Assembly: GCA_902778375.1 (NCBI GenBank)
Contig: CACYXJ010000023.1
Coordinates: 1 to 33,077, forward strand
DNA from: an uncultured Erysipelotrichaceae bacterium
GTDB lineage: Bacteria; Bacillota_I; Bacilli_A; Erysipelotrichales; Erysipelotrichaceae
Reading direction: 5' to 3'
DNA length: 33,077 bases
Positions within the stretch are counted from its first letter, which is position 1. Each line of letters opens with the position of its first letter. The notes under the pieces were generated by a model. It was not told the DNA's origin. It was given only the letters and a program-made list of their open reading frames with translations, and ran no database searches. A program made the position numbers and the translations under genes. Positions 16,017-25,086 of the stretch are shown here, one piece after another.

Positions 16017-17621
16017 ATGATGACAATCAATGGCCAGGTTCTGAAAGCCATGCTGGAAAGCGGCTGCAACAACCTGAACAACAAGAAAAGCGAAGTAGAT
16101 GCGCTGAATGTATTCCCGGTACCGGACGGCGATACCGGCACCAATATGTCCCTGACTTTCACCAACGGCATTTCCGAAGTCAGGAAGAGCGGCAGCGATT
16201 CACTGCCGGTCATTGCCAAGACGCTTTCCCGCGGTCTGCTCATGGGCGCCCGCGGAAACTCCGGCGTTATTCTCTCCCAGATCTTCCGCGGCTTCTATCA
16301 GTCCGTGAAAGAAAAGGATGAGATCAGCGTCACGGATTTTGCCGAAGCACTTTCCAACGGCTCCCGGCTTGCCTATAAGGCAGTCATGCGTCCGGTCGAA
16401 GGAACGATCCTGACCGTGATCCGCGAGGCCTGCGAAGCCGGTACGGCATTCGCCGAGGAAAACCCGGAAGCGGACTGCCAGCAGTTCATGAACTGTGTCT
16501 GTGAGGCAGCCGGCGCATCGCTGCAGAGAACGCCGGAACTTCTGCCGGTCCTCAAGGAAGCACATGTCGTCGACTCCGGCGGCAGCGGTCTTCTGGCAGT
16601 GCTGGAAGGCTTCAAGGCATATCTCGACGGCAATCCGGTCCAGGAAGGCGCGCCGCAGGAAGTCAAGAAGGAAGAGAAGAACGAGAAAGCATCCGGCTAC
16701 CGTACAGAATACATTCTGAACCTCAGCCAGCAGGGAAAACTCTCATTCAAGGAAGAGCGTTTCCGCCGTCAGCTGGAACAGCTTGCCAACAAGATCACCC
16801 TGATTGCCCGCGAAGATGAAGTAAGACTCCGCGTCAACACCATGACACCGGGTGAAATTCTTCTCCTCGGCCAGCGCTACGGTTCCTTTGCCAAGGTGCA
16901 GATCGAGAATATCCAGGATGAACTGAATCCTTCCATTATCGAAGAGGAACCGGCGGCAGAGGAAAAGGAATACGGCATCATTGCCACGGCAGCCGGCGAA
17001 GGTCTGAAGAAACTGTTTACCGACTACCGCGTCGACGTTGTCGTCTCCGGCGGCCAGACGATGAACCCTTCGACCGAGGATTTCGTCAAGGCGATTGCCA
17101 AAGTCAATGCCAGACATATCTTCATCCTGCCGAACAACTCCAATATCATCATGGCTGCCAAGCAGGCGGCGGAAGTCACCGAGGACAAGGATGTGATCGT
17201 TCTTGAAACAAAGTCGGTCCCGCAGGGACTCGGTGCCTGCATCAACTTCAACCCTGATGATGAAGTCGATGCCAACAAGGCGGCGATGCTGGATGCCATC
17301 GACAATGTCAGATCCGGTTCCGTGACCTATTCCATCAAGGACACGACCGTGGACGGCGTTGAGATCCATGAAGGTGACTACATGAGCATCTTCGAGAAGG
17401 ATATCGTCTTCACTTCCAGAGACAAGATAGAAGCGGTTACCCATCTGATCGATGTCATGTGCGACGAGGATACCGAGATCATTACCCTGATCAAGGGTGA
17501 AGACGGAACCGACGAGGAATGTGAAGCGATCCAGGCATATATCGATGAACACTACGACGTCGATGTCGATCTGGAAGACGGCGGCCAGCCGGTCTACAGC
17601 TTCCTGATCGGAGCGGAATAA
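16017..17621 (+). CDS. fakA: Fatty acid kinase FakA-like (DhaL/DAK2 domain, YloV)
   Basis: FakA phosphorylates exogenous fatty acids held by FakB (DegV-type) proteins so that they can enter phospholipid synthesis. The 534 residues show the N-terminal DhaL kinase domain with NVFPVPDGDTGTNMSLT (residues 31-47), whose Asp residues bind Mg-ATP, and GARGNSGVILSQIFRG. A middle domain and a C-terminal DegV-like half follow (IIATAAGEGLKKLF; VVSGGQTMNPS; LPNNSNIIMAAKQAA). AGGAGG precedes ATGATG at 16017; the second ATG is equally possible. Cotranscribed with asp23 and closed by a terminator. No fakB is visible in the window. Confidence 0.92.
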   Translation: MMTINGQVLKAMLESGCNNLNNKKSEVDALNVFPVPDGDTGTNMSLTFTNGISEVRKSGSDSLPVIAKTLSRGLLMGARGNSGVILSQIFRGFYQSVKEKDEISVTDFAEALSNGSRLAYKAVMRPVEGTILTVIREACEAGTAFAEENPEADCQQFMNCVCEAAGASLQRTPELLPVLKEAHVVDSGGSGLLAVLEGFKAYLDGNPVQEGAPQEVKKEEKNEKASGYRTEYILNLSQQGKLSFKEERFRRQLEQLANKITLIAREDEVRLRVNTMTPGEILLLGQRYGSFAKVQIENIQDELNPSIIEEEPAAEEKEYGIIATAAGEGLKKLFTDYRVDVVVSGGQTMNPSTEDFVKAIAKVNARHIFILPNNSNIIMAAKQAAEVTEDKDVIVLETKSVPQGLGACINFNPDDEVDANKAAMLDAIDNVRSGSVTYSIKDTTVDGVEIHEGDYMSIFEKDIVFTSRDKIEAVTHLIDVMCDEDTEIITLIKGEDGTDEECEAIQAYIDEHYDVDVDLEDGGQPVYSFLIGAE

Positions 17622-17632
17622 TCATAACCACG

Positions 17633-17661
17633 AAAACACTACAGATTTGTAGTGTTTTTTT
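17633..17661 (+). terminator. Terminator after fakA
   Basis: AAAACACTACA and TGTAGTGTTTT form an 11-bp stem with loop GATT, then further T residues. Confidence 0.92.
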
Positions 17662-17666
17662 GTCTG

Positions 17667-19236
<1,570 letters not shown>

Positions 19237-19250
19237 AAGGATATTGAATT

Positions 19251-20342
19251 ATGAAGCAGCTTGGAATTTCCGTATTTCCGGAACACACAACAAAAGAGAA
19301 GGCATATGCCTATATGCGTCTGGCCGGCAGTCTCGGCTTCAAACGGGTATTTACCTGCTTCCTTTCCATTACCGAAGGAAAGGAAGAGGCAGTCCGCAAC
19401 TTCAGCGAATTCTGCCGGGTCGCCCATGAGGCGGGAATGATCGTTTCCGCCGATACCAACCCGCGCGTATTCGAAGATCTCGGCGCGACGCCGTTCGATC
19501 TTTCCGTCTTCAACGAAATGGGTCTCGACATTATCCGTCTCGACGGCCATTTCGGGGAAGTGGAGGATATTGCCATCACCCATAATCCCTACGGTATCCG
19601 CATCGAATACAACGCCTCCGGCACGATCGGCATCGAGAACATGCTGACATGCGGCGCCGACGCGGAAAACATGTGCTTCTGCTCGAATTTCTTCCCGCAG
19701 AGACATACCGGCATGGGACTCGACCGCTATATCGAGCTGACATCCCGCTACCGCAAAGCCGGAATGCATGTGGCATCATTCATTACTTCCCAGCAGCCGG
19801 ATACGTTCGGACCGTGGCCGGTCTATGACGGACTGCCGACGCTGGAAATGCACCGCGATCTGCCGATCGACCTGCAGCTGCGGCACATGAGCGCCATCGG
19901 TCTGGCCCAGGATATCCTGGTCGGCAACTGCTTCGCTTCCGAAGAGGAGCTGAAACTGATGGCTTCGACGGATCTGACGAAGATCAACATGCGCATCGAT
20001 CTTGAAAAGGATATTTCCGAAAACGAAAGGGAGATCATCTTCTGGGACAAGCACGCCCACCGTGACGACTGCAACGATCTGATCGTCCGCTCCAGCTGGC
20101 CGCGTGTCCAGTTCAAGGGCAAGGCGATTCCGGTCCGTCCGCGTCCGGAAAAAACGGCGCACCGCGGCGATGTCGTTGTCGTAAACGACAATCTCGAACA
20201 TTACCGTGGCGAACTGTGGATCGTTCTGAAAGACATCGAACTTTCGGACGAGTACAATCTTGTCGGACGTGTTCCGAAAGACGAGCAGATCCTGCTCGAC
20301 TGGATCAAACCGCGTTTCGCATTCGGATTCCTGGAGGACTAG
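19251..20342 (+). CDS. DUF871/MupG-like 6-phospho-glycosidase
   Basis: A 363-residue protein of the DUF871 family, whose characterised member MupG of S. aureus is a 6-phospho-N-acetylmuramidase that cleaves MurNAc-6-P-GlcNAc from recycled cell wall. The N-terminal TIM-barrel-like part (about 1-235) contains LGISVFPEHTT, VSADTNPRVFEDLG, IIRLDGHFG and IEYNASGT. The C-terminal part (about 245-363) is a beta-rich domain (HRGDVVVVNDNLEHYRGELWIVLKD region). It lies 14 bases after the GH1 gene and shares its operon. Together with the GH1 enzyme it suggests intracellular cleavage of phosphorylated disaccharides. True substrate is inferred from family only. Confidence 0.85.
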   Translation: MKQLGISVFPEHTTKEKAYAYMRLAGSLGFKRVFTCFLSITEGKEEAVRNFSEFCRVAHEAGMIVSADTNPRVFEDLGATPFDLSVFNEMGLDIIRLDGHFGEVEDIAITHNPYGIRIEYNASGTIGIENMLTCGADAENMCFCSNFFPQRHTGMGLDRYIELTSRYRKAGMHVASFITSQQPDTFGPWPVYDGLPTLEMHRDLPIDLQLRHMSAIGLAQDILVGNCFASEEELKLMASTDLTKINMRIDLEKDISENEREIIFWDKHAHRDDCNDLIVRSSWPRVQFKGKAIPVRPRPEKTAHRGDVVVVNDNLEHYRGELWIVLKDIELSDEYNLVGRVPKDEQILLDWIKPRFAFGFLED

Positions 20343-20345
20343 AAC

Positions 20346-20702
20346 ATGGCAGAAATCGTACTTAATTTTGACAGAAGCATCAAACCGACAGAGGATATCA
20401 CTTCCCTCATGGTAAAAGGCGAGGAGATTCATTACTGTTTCTCCAACGGTCAGGACATCATCGTCTTCACCGACCGCCGCATCATCTATGACCACAGGGA
20501 CGGTCTGCTGGCAGTACATAACAATCTCACTTCCATTCCTTACCGCAGCCTCATCAAATGGCAGACGGTCAACGCCGCCGTCATCACCGACATGCACGCG
20601 GTACTGGATTTCTGGACGATGCATGATCATTACACGGTCAATACCGACAGAAGCCTGAATCTTCTGCCGATCCATCAGTTGATCAGCGAAGCAGTACTGT
20701 AA
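20346..20702 (+). CDS. Bacterial PH-domain (bPH_1-like) protein
   Basis: A 118-residue single-domain protein. The pattern IIVFTDRRIIYDHRDG...SIPYRSLIKW followed by beta strands and a C-terminal helix (LLPIHQLISEAVL) fits bacterial PH-like domains of the bPH_1 type. In those, F-T-D-R-R and I-P-Y-R-S are the recurrent core. It begins four bases after the MupG-like gene behind GGAGGAC. Role unknown; PH-like proteins may bind partners or membranes. No signal or membrane segment is seen. Confidence 0.75.
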   Translation: MAEIVLNFDRSIKPTEDITSLMVKGEEIHYCFSNGQDIIVFTDRRIIYDHRDGLLAVHNNLTSIPYRSLIKWQTVNAAVITDMHAVLDFWTMHDHYTVNTDRSLNLLPIHQLISEAVL

Positions 20703-20706
20703 AAAC

Positions 20707-20735
20707 GATGCCCGGCACCTGCCGGGTATCATTTT
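20707..20735 (+). terminator. Hairpin after the PH-domain gene
   Basis: CCCGGCA and TGCCGGG pair perfectly with a two-base centre, extended by GAT and ATC, and followed by ATTTT. The T-run is short, so it may only attenuate transcription into the next gene. Confidence 0.6.
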
Positions 20736-20759
20736 GAAAAGAAAACAGAGGAAAACGAT

Positions 20760-21623
20760 ATGAAATATGCTGTGCTTGCGACCTGGAAAATGGCGCTGGA
20801 AGGCACGAAAAAAGCCGCATCCCTGCTGGCGGCGGGAGAACACTGCGGCAAGGCAATCGTCGAAGGCGTCTGTATGGTCGAAGACGAACCGTCGTTTCAT
20901 TCCGTCGGTTACGGCGGCCGGCCGAATGCCGAAGGAAGGGTATTCCTCGACGGCGGCTACATGGACGGTGACAGTCTGCATTTCGGCGCTGTCGGATCAA
21001 TCGAAAACTTCCGCTCGCCGGTAAGGATCGCATACTCCCTGCAGGAGGGGGAAGCCAACAATCTCCTGGTCGGCGAAGGAGCCGAACGCTATGCCGAAGA
21101 ACATGGCTTCGAAAGACGGAACAACCTGACTGCCGAAGCGGAACAGCTGTATCTGGAAGAAAAGGACAGAATAAAGGAACTGAGCGCCTACGACGGCCAT
21201 GATACGGTCTGCTTCCTGGCGCTTGATCAGAACGGCACCTTATGTGCCGCCACCTCGACATCCGGCCTGTTCATGAAAAAACCCGGACGTCTGGGCGATA
21301 CGCCGCTGCCGGGAGTCGGCTACTATGCCGATTCTGCTTATGGTGCCGCGGCTGCGACCGGCATGGGCGAGGAGATCATGAAAGGGGCTCTTTCCTATGC
21401 GGCCGTGCAGTACCTGCGTCAGGGCAGAAGCGCCCGGGAGGCAGCAGAGACAGCAGTGAATGAACTGGATGCCGAACTGCGCAGAAGAAACGGTCAGGCA
21501 GCCGCGATGTCATTGATCGTACTGGCAAAAGACGGTACTTACGGCATCGGAACAAATGTCAGTTTCACATACTGTTTTGCTTCTGAAAGCGAAGAGGCAG
21601 CTGTTCACGAAATCACTGTGTAA
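20760..21623 (+). CDS. N4-(beta-GlcNAc)-L-asparaginase-type Ntn hydrolase
   Basis: A 287-residue member of the asparaginase 2 (Ntn hydrolase) family, closest in pattern to aspartylglucosaminidase, which splits GlcNAc-Asn. The precursor should cleave itself between Asp148 and Thr149 (GHDTVCFLAL), exposing Thr149 as nucleophile. Diagnostic stretches are VGYGGRPNAEGRVFLDGGYMDG, AVGSIENFRSPV, AATSTSGLFMKKPGRLGDTP and GVGYYAD. No signal peptide is present, so it acts in the cytoplasm. It follows the sugar-phosphate enzymes in the same direction, so it may share substrates derived from glycopeptides. AGAGGAAAA is its ribosome site. Confidence 0.88.
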   Translation: MKYAVLATWKMALEGTKKAASLLAAGEHCGKAIVEGVCMVEDEPSFHSVGYGGRPNAEGRVFLDGGYMDGDSLHFGAVGSIENFRSPVRIAYSLQEGEANNLLVGEGAERYAEEHGFERRNNLTAEAEQLYLEEKDRIKELSAYDGHDTVCFLALDQNGTLCAATSTSGLFMKKPGRLGDTPLPGVGYYADSAYGAAAATGMGEEIMKGALSYAAVQYLRQGRSAREAAETAVNELDAELRRRNGQAAAMSLIVLAKDGTYGIGTNVSFTYCFASESEEAAVHEITV

Positions 21624-21632
21624 ACAGGGAGG

Positions 21633-21662
21633 GCACAGACAGGGCAGTCTGTGTCTTTTTTT
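21633..21662 (+). terminator. Terminator after the Ntn hydrolase
   Basis: CACAGAC and GTCTGTG form a 7-bp stem with loop AGGGCA, followed by TC and eight T residues. Confidence 0.85.
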
Positions 21663-21690
21663 GCTTGCAGGGTTCTGTTTTTATATATAT

Positions 21691-21719
21691 TTCACAGCCG
21701 CAATTTGGTAAACTGTAAT
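21691..21719 (+). promoter_or_regulatory. Promoter of the partner-switching operon
   Basis: TTCACA (21691-21696), 17-base spacer and TGTAAT (21714-21719), each five of six to consensus. The -10 ends ten bases before ATG 21730, so the leader would be only about 3-5 bases and there is no Shine-Dalgarno sequence. The first gene is probably read from a leaderless or nearly leaderless mRNA. Confidence 0.7.
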
Positions 21720-21729
21720 GTGAAATAGT

Positions 21730-23355
21730 ATGGAGAATTTTAACAGAACATTAAAACTGACCGGTTCATCGATCGATCAGATCTCACATGTCCTCGGACG
21801 GTTCATGAGCGAGACGAAAACGGAACACGCGACCAAGCTGCGCATCCGTCTTTCGATCGAAGAAGCACTGCTGCGAATGCGCGATCATTTCGGCCAGGAT
21901 CAGGAAATCCGGGTGTTCATCGGCCGCATGCTCGGCCGCTATGAATTCCAGGTGGATCTGATCGGGGAGGCGTACAATCCGCTGAGCCTGAAAGACAACG
22001 AGATGGAAAACTGGAGCAGCTCGCTGCTGACCAATATCGGCATGTCTCCTACCTATTACTATTCCGGCGGCCGCAACAAGCTGCGGCTTGTACTGCCGCA
22101 TGAAGGAATGAATCCCGTCTTCAAGCTGCTGATCTGTGTGCTGCTTGGTACACTGTTCGGACTCAGCGGCAAGACATTCCTGCCGCTGGAAGTCAGAATG
22201 ATGATCTCCACCAGCGTCCTGGAACCTCTGTCCACCCTCTGGATGCGGACGCTGACACTGCTTTCCGGACCATTGATCTTCGTCCTGGTTCTGACGACGA
22301 TCCTGAACATGGGAAGAATTGATGTCCAGGGCGGCGACCGCAAAAGGGTGCTGCTCAGATATGTCCTGAACAGTGTCGCTGCCGCTGTCGGAACACTGGT
22401 GGTGATGAATATCCTGCTGCCGCTGACATATCACGCCAATGCCCTGAATGCCAGCGATGTCTCGAGTCTTCTCGATGTACTGTTCCATGTCGTACCCGAG
22501 GATATGATCAATCCGTTTATCGAAGTCAATACCGCCCAGCTGGTCTTCATGGCCATCGTCATCGGCAACGGTATTTCTCTCCTGCGGGGTAACGGTGACC
22601 TTCTTGTCGGTATTGTCAAACAGTTCTACGACCTGGGCCTGATGCTGGCGGACTGGGTCGGTACCGTTGTTCCGTTCTTCGCGGTGTCGCTGCTGACTCT
22701 GGCGTTCTGGAACGGGCAGACCGAGATCTTCAGGAATATGTGGATCCCGTTTCTGATCTTCGCAATACTGAGCGTGATCTTCTCGGTGATAAACATGGTG
22801 CGCCTGAAACTGCGCCGCAAGGTTTCCGTGAGACTGCTCTGGAAGAAACTGAAAAACTCATTTATGGTTACCATCAGGACAGGTTCCCTGAATGAGGCGT
22901 ATACTTATATTGAATCCAGCTGTATCAAATCGCTGGGAATCGACCGTCATTTCACCAAGGCGCTGCTGCCTTCCGGCCTGGTTCTCTATATGCCGGTATC
23001 AACGATCGAACTGGTCGCGTTCTCCATTTACGCAGCCTGGATCCATCACTGCGAGGCATCGTTCGGATGGTATTTCCTGCTGATTTTCCTGGCTGTCGTT
23101 CTGTCGATGGCTTCACCGCCGGTTGCCGGCGTCAGCCTGATCTCGTTCATGACGATCTTCAGCCAGCTGGGGATTCCCTCGGAAGCGCTTGTCGGCGGCA
23201 TGATCGCTGATATCATTCTCGGTATCGCCGCGGGCGGTTTCAACCAGATGATGCTGCAGCTGGAAATGCTGGACGAGGCCGACCGGACAGGTCTGGTAAA
23301 CTACCGTGTCCTTCTGAAGGACAAAGACAAGGAAAAAGGTAATGAGCATGGATGA
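21730..23355 (+). CDS. HATPase-like domain fused to an SDF (dicarboxylate symporter) fold
   Basis: A 541-residue fusion. Residues 1-122 resemble the RsbW/SpoIIAB-type HATPase fold (LRIRLSIEEALLRMRDHFG; LTNIGMSPTYYYSGG; NKLRLVLPH). However, the usual N-box Asn appears replaced by Arg49 and no clear DxGxG box is seen. Residues about 125-530 are hydrophobic and follow the sodium:dicarboxylate symporter order: WMRTLTLLSGPLIFVLVLTTI, then NTAQLVFMAIVIGNGI, IKSLGIDRHFTKALLPSGLV, ASPPVAGVSLISF and a final helix. The NMDGT motif is replaced by YMPVST and the serine-rich HP1 tip is altered, so transport may be lost or changed. It could be a membrane sensor. First gene of a five-gene operon; overlaps the next by 14 bases. 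Confidence 0.75.
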   Translation: MENFNRTLKLTGSSIDQISHVLGRFMSETKTEHATKLRIRLSIEEALLRMRDHFGQDQEIRVFIGRMLGRYEFQVDLIGEAYNPLSLKDNEMENWSSSLLTNIGMSPTYYYSGGRNKLRLVLPHEGMNPVFKLLICVLLGTLFGLSGKTFLPLEVRMMISTSVLEPLSTLWMRTLTLLSGPLIFVLVLTTILNMGRIDVQGGDRKRVLLRYVLNSVAAAVGTLVVMNILLPLTYHANALNASDVSSLLDVLFHVVPEDMINPFIEVNTAQLVFMAIVIGNGISLLRGNGDLLVGIVKQFYDLGLMLADWVGTVVPFFAVSLLTLAFWNGQTEIFRNMWIPFLIFAILSVIFSVINMVRLKLRRKVSVRLLWKKLKNSFMVTIRTGSLNEAYTYIESSCIKSLGIDRHFTKALLPSGLVLYMPVSTIELVAFSIYAAWIHHCEASFGWYFLLIFLAVVLSMASPPVAGVSLISFMTIFSQLGIPSEALVGGMIADIILGIAAGGFNQMMLQLEMLDEADRTGLVNYRVLLKDKDKEKGNEHG

Positions 23356-24766
23356 CAAAAGACAACTTGCGGACCAGCTGATCGAATACTGCCGCAAAAA
23401 TGCCGACAGCAATCTGGAAGTCACGGAAAGCCGTTCTGACGACGCTGTCAGCCTGCAGCTGAAAAGCGACAATGTTACCGGTGTGGTAACCGTGTTTTTC
23501 CTTCAGTACACGATCGCTGAATACCGGATCCTCGACAGTGATTCGGAAACAGTCTTCTATCTGCACTTCGAACTGGAAGATCTCGACCACGCCGAAGAGC
23601 TCTATCATGAGATGCTGGAAAGCCTGCGGAAGCTCAACAAATCGAAAACAACCGAGGTTCTGCTGTGCTGCTCCTGCGGACTTACAACTTCATACTTCAC
23701 GATCAAGCTGAACGAATCGGCGGAGACGATGGGTGTCAAAACGCATTTCGAAGCAGTGCCGTACGAACAACTGTACGATGCCGCTGCCGACAAGGATGTG
23801 ATTCTGATCGCACCGCAGATCGGCTACCAGCTGAAAAACGCGAAGTCGATCCTTTCCGACAAGATCGTCACCGAAATTCCGGTGCAGATCTTCTCGAATT
23901 ACGATGTGCTGGGACTGCTCAACATGGTCCGTGACCTGACCGAGAAAAAGGAAGAAGAAGCCGCAGAGGAAAAACCGGAAACGGTATACAGTGTCAAAAA
24001 GCTGGAGGATGCCGACGGAACGCTTCTTGTCGTATCGATCGTTGACCTCGAACAGAGAACACAGCTGGCCTACCGTCTCTACGATCACGGCCATATCACA
24101 GCATCCAACCAGATCGTCAAGGACAGATACCGCTTCTCGGATGTCAAGGACGTCATTTCCCTGGTCAAGACGATGAACCCGCAGATCAATGCCATCTGTC
24201 TGGTAACACCGGGATCGGTCAGCGACGGAAAGCTGACATACGAAAAGGCGAACATCTTCAACGAGGATATCAAGGAAAGCCTGGAAGACGAATACGGGAC
24301 AAAGGTCTGGCTGATGAACTTCATCGATGCTGTCGTCCTGGGCTATGCGACAACGGAAAAGGAGGGTGAGGACACCGCGTTCTACTTCCTGCCGACAGGT
24401 TCGTATCTCGGCAATATCGGCATGGTCGTCAACAACCGGCTGGTGCATCACTCCGCCCATATGGGAGGCAGACAGCTGGACGGCATCTCGACCATCACCA
24501 CATTCCCGCAGAATCCCTACACTCTGGCGGCAACACCGGAAGGCAACGTCGAACTGGCAGCCCGCTTTCTGACCGGACTGATTACCTATACCGGCTGCGA
24601 CCATGTGGCTTTCTATGCCAAACGCATTCCCGATCCCGAGGAACTGCGCCGCAAGATCGGCACATTCCTGGAAGAGGAATATATCCCCGTACTGCACAAA
24701 GTTGACAGTATCCGCGAGTATCTGTACACAGGTGCTCTGAAATATATGGAAGGACAGGTTGAATGA
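23342..24766 (+). CDS. PTS EIIB-like domain fused to a ROK/ASKHA-like domain
   Basis: A 474-residue soluble protein with three parts. Residues 1-100 are an unrecognised alpha/beta domain. Residues about 104-195 match the lactose/cellobiose-type EIIB fold: VLLCCSCGLTTSYF gives the C-x-x-G-x-[ST]-[ST] loop with Cys110 as the expected phospho-site, followed by VILIAPQIGYQLKNAK. Residues about 220-470 resemble ROK/actin-like sugar kinases or ROK sensors (ICLVTPGSVSDG, NIFNEDIKESLEDEYG, GNIGMVVNNRLVHHSAHMGG), but a typical DxGGT phosphate loop is not evident. It may sense sugars or PTS phosphorylation rather than catalyse. It overlaps genes on both sides, so coupling is tight. ATG at 23342 or 23348. 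Confidence 0.7.
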   Translation: MSMDDKRQLADQLIEYCRKNADSNLEVTESRSDDAVSLQLKSDNVTGVVTVFFLQYTIAEYRILDSDSETVFYLHFELEDLDHAEELYHEMLESLRKLNKSKTTEVLLCCSCGLTTSYFTIKLNESAETMGVKTHFEAVPYEQLYDAAADKDVILIAPQIGYQLKNAKSILSDKIVTEIPVQIFSNYDVLGLLNMVRDLTEKKEEEAAEEKPETVYSVKKLEDADGTLLVVSIVDLEQRTQLAYRLYDHGHITASNQIVKDRYRFSDVKDVISLVKTMNPQINAICLVTPGSVSDGKLTYEKANIFNEDIKESLEDEYGTKVWLMNFIDAVVLGYATTEKEGEDTAFYFLPTGSYLGNIGMVVNNRLVHHSAHMGGRQLDGISTITTFPQNPYTLAATPEGNVELAARFLTGLITYTGCDHVAFYAKRIPDPEELRRKIGTFLEEEYIPVLHKVDSIREYLYTGALKYMEGQVE

Positions 24767-25086
24767 TTATGAAAATTGAATTCAAACATGACGACGATCA
24801 GCTGACGGCGGCGATTTCCGGCCGTATCGACACGAACAGCGCACCGGAGGCTGAGGAACAGATCCTCAACCAGCTGGATGGTGTGAAAAAACTGGTTCTT
24901 GATTTTAAGGAAGTTGATTACATATCTTCAGCAGGTCTTCGTGTTCTCCTTCTTCTGCACAAGCAGATGCTTGCCGAAGAAGGCCTGACGATCATCAACA
25001 TCAATGAGACTGTCAGGGAAGTTCTTGAAATTACCGGCTTTCTTGACATTCTGAATGTCGAAGAGAATACAGTAGAGGAAAGCTGA
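24763..25086 (+). CDS. STAS-domain anti-sigma factor antagonist-like protein
   Basis: A 107-residue single STAS domain of the RsbV/SpoIIAA type. Such proteins release a partner from a kinase when unphosphorylated. The phospho-site motif YISSAGLRVLLLL is intact; by alignment with DSTGL/DSSGL the target is Ser56. The ATG at 24763 overlaps the previous stop, and a second in-frame ATG at 24769 is better spaced from the GGACAGG site, so the start is uncertain by two codons. The stop shares a base with the phosphatase start (TGATG). Its kinase could be the HATPase part of the next protein or of the transporter fusion; no sigma factor is encoded nearby. Confidence 0.9.
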   Translation: MIMKIEFKHDDDQLTAAISGRIDTNSAPEAEEQILNQLDGVKKLVLDFKEVDYISSAGLRVLLLLHKQMLAEEGLTIININETVREVLEITGFLDILNVEENTVEES

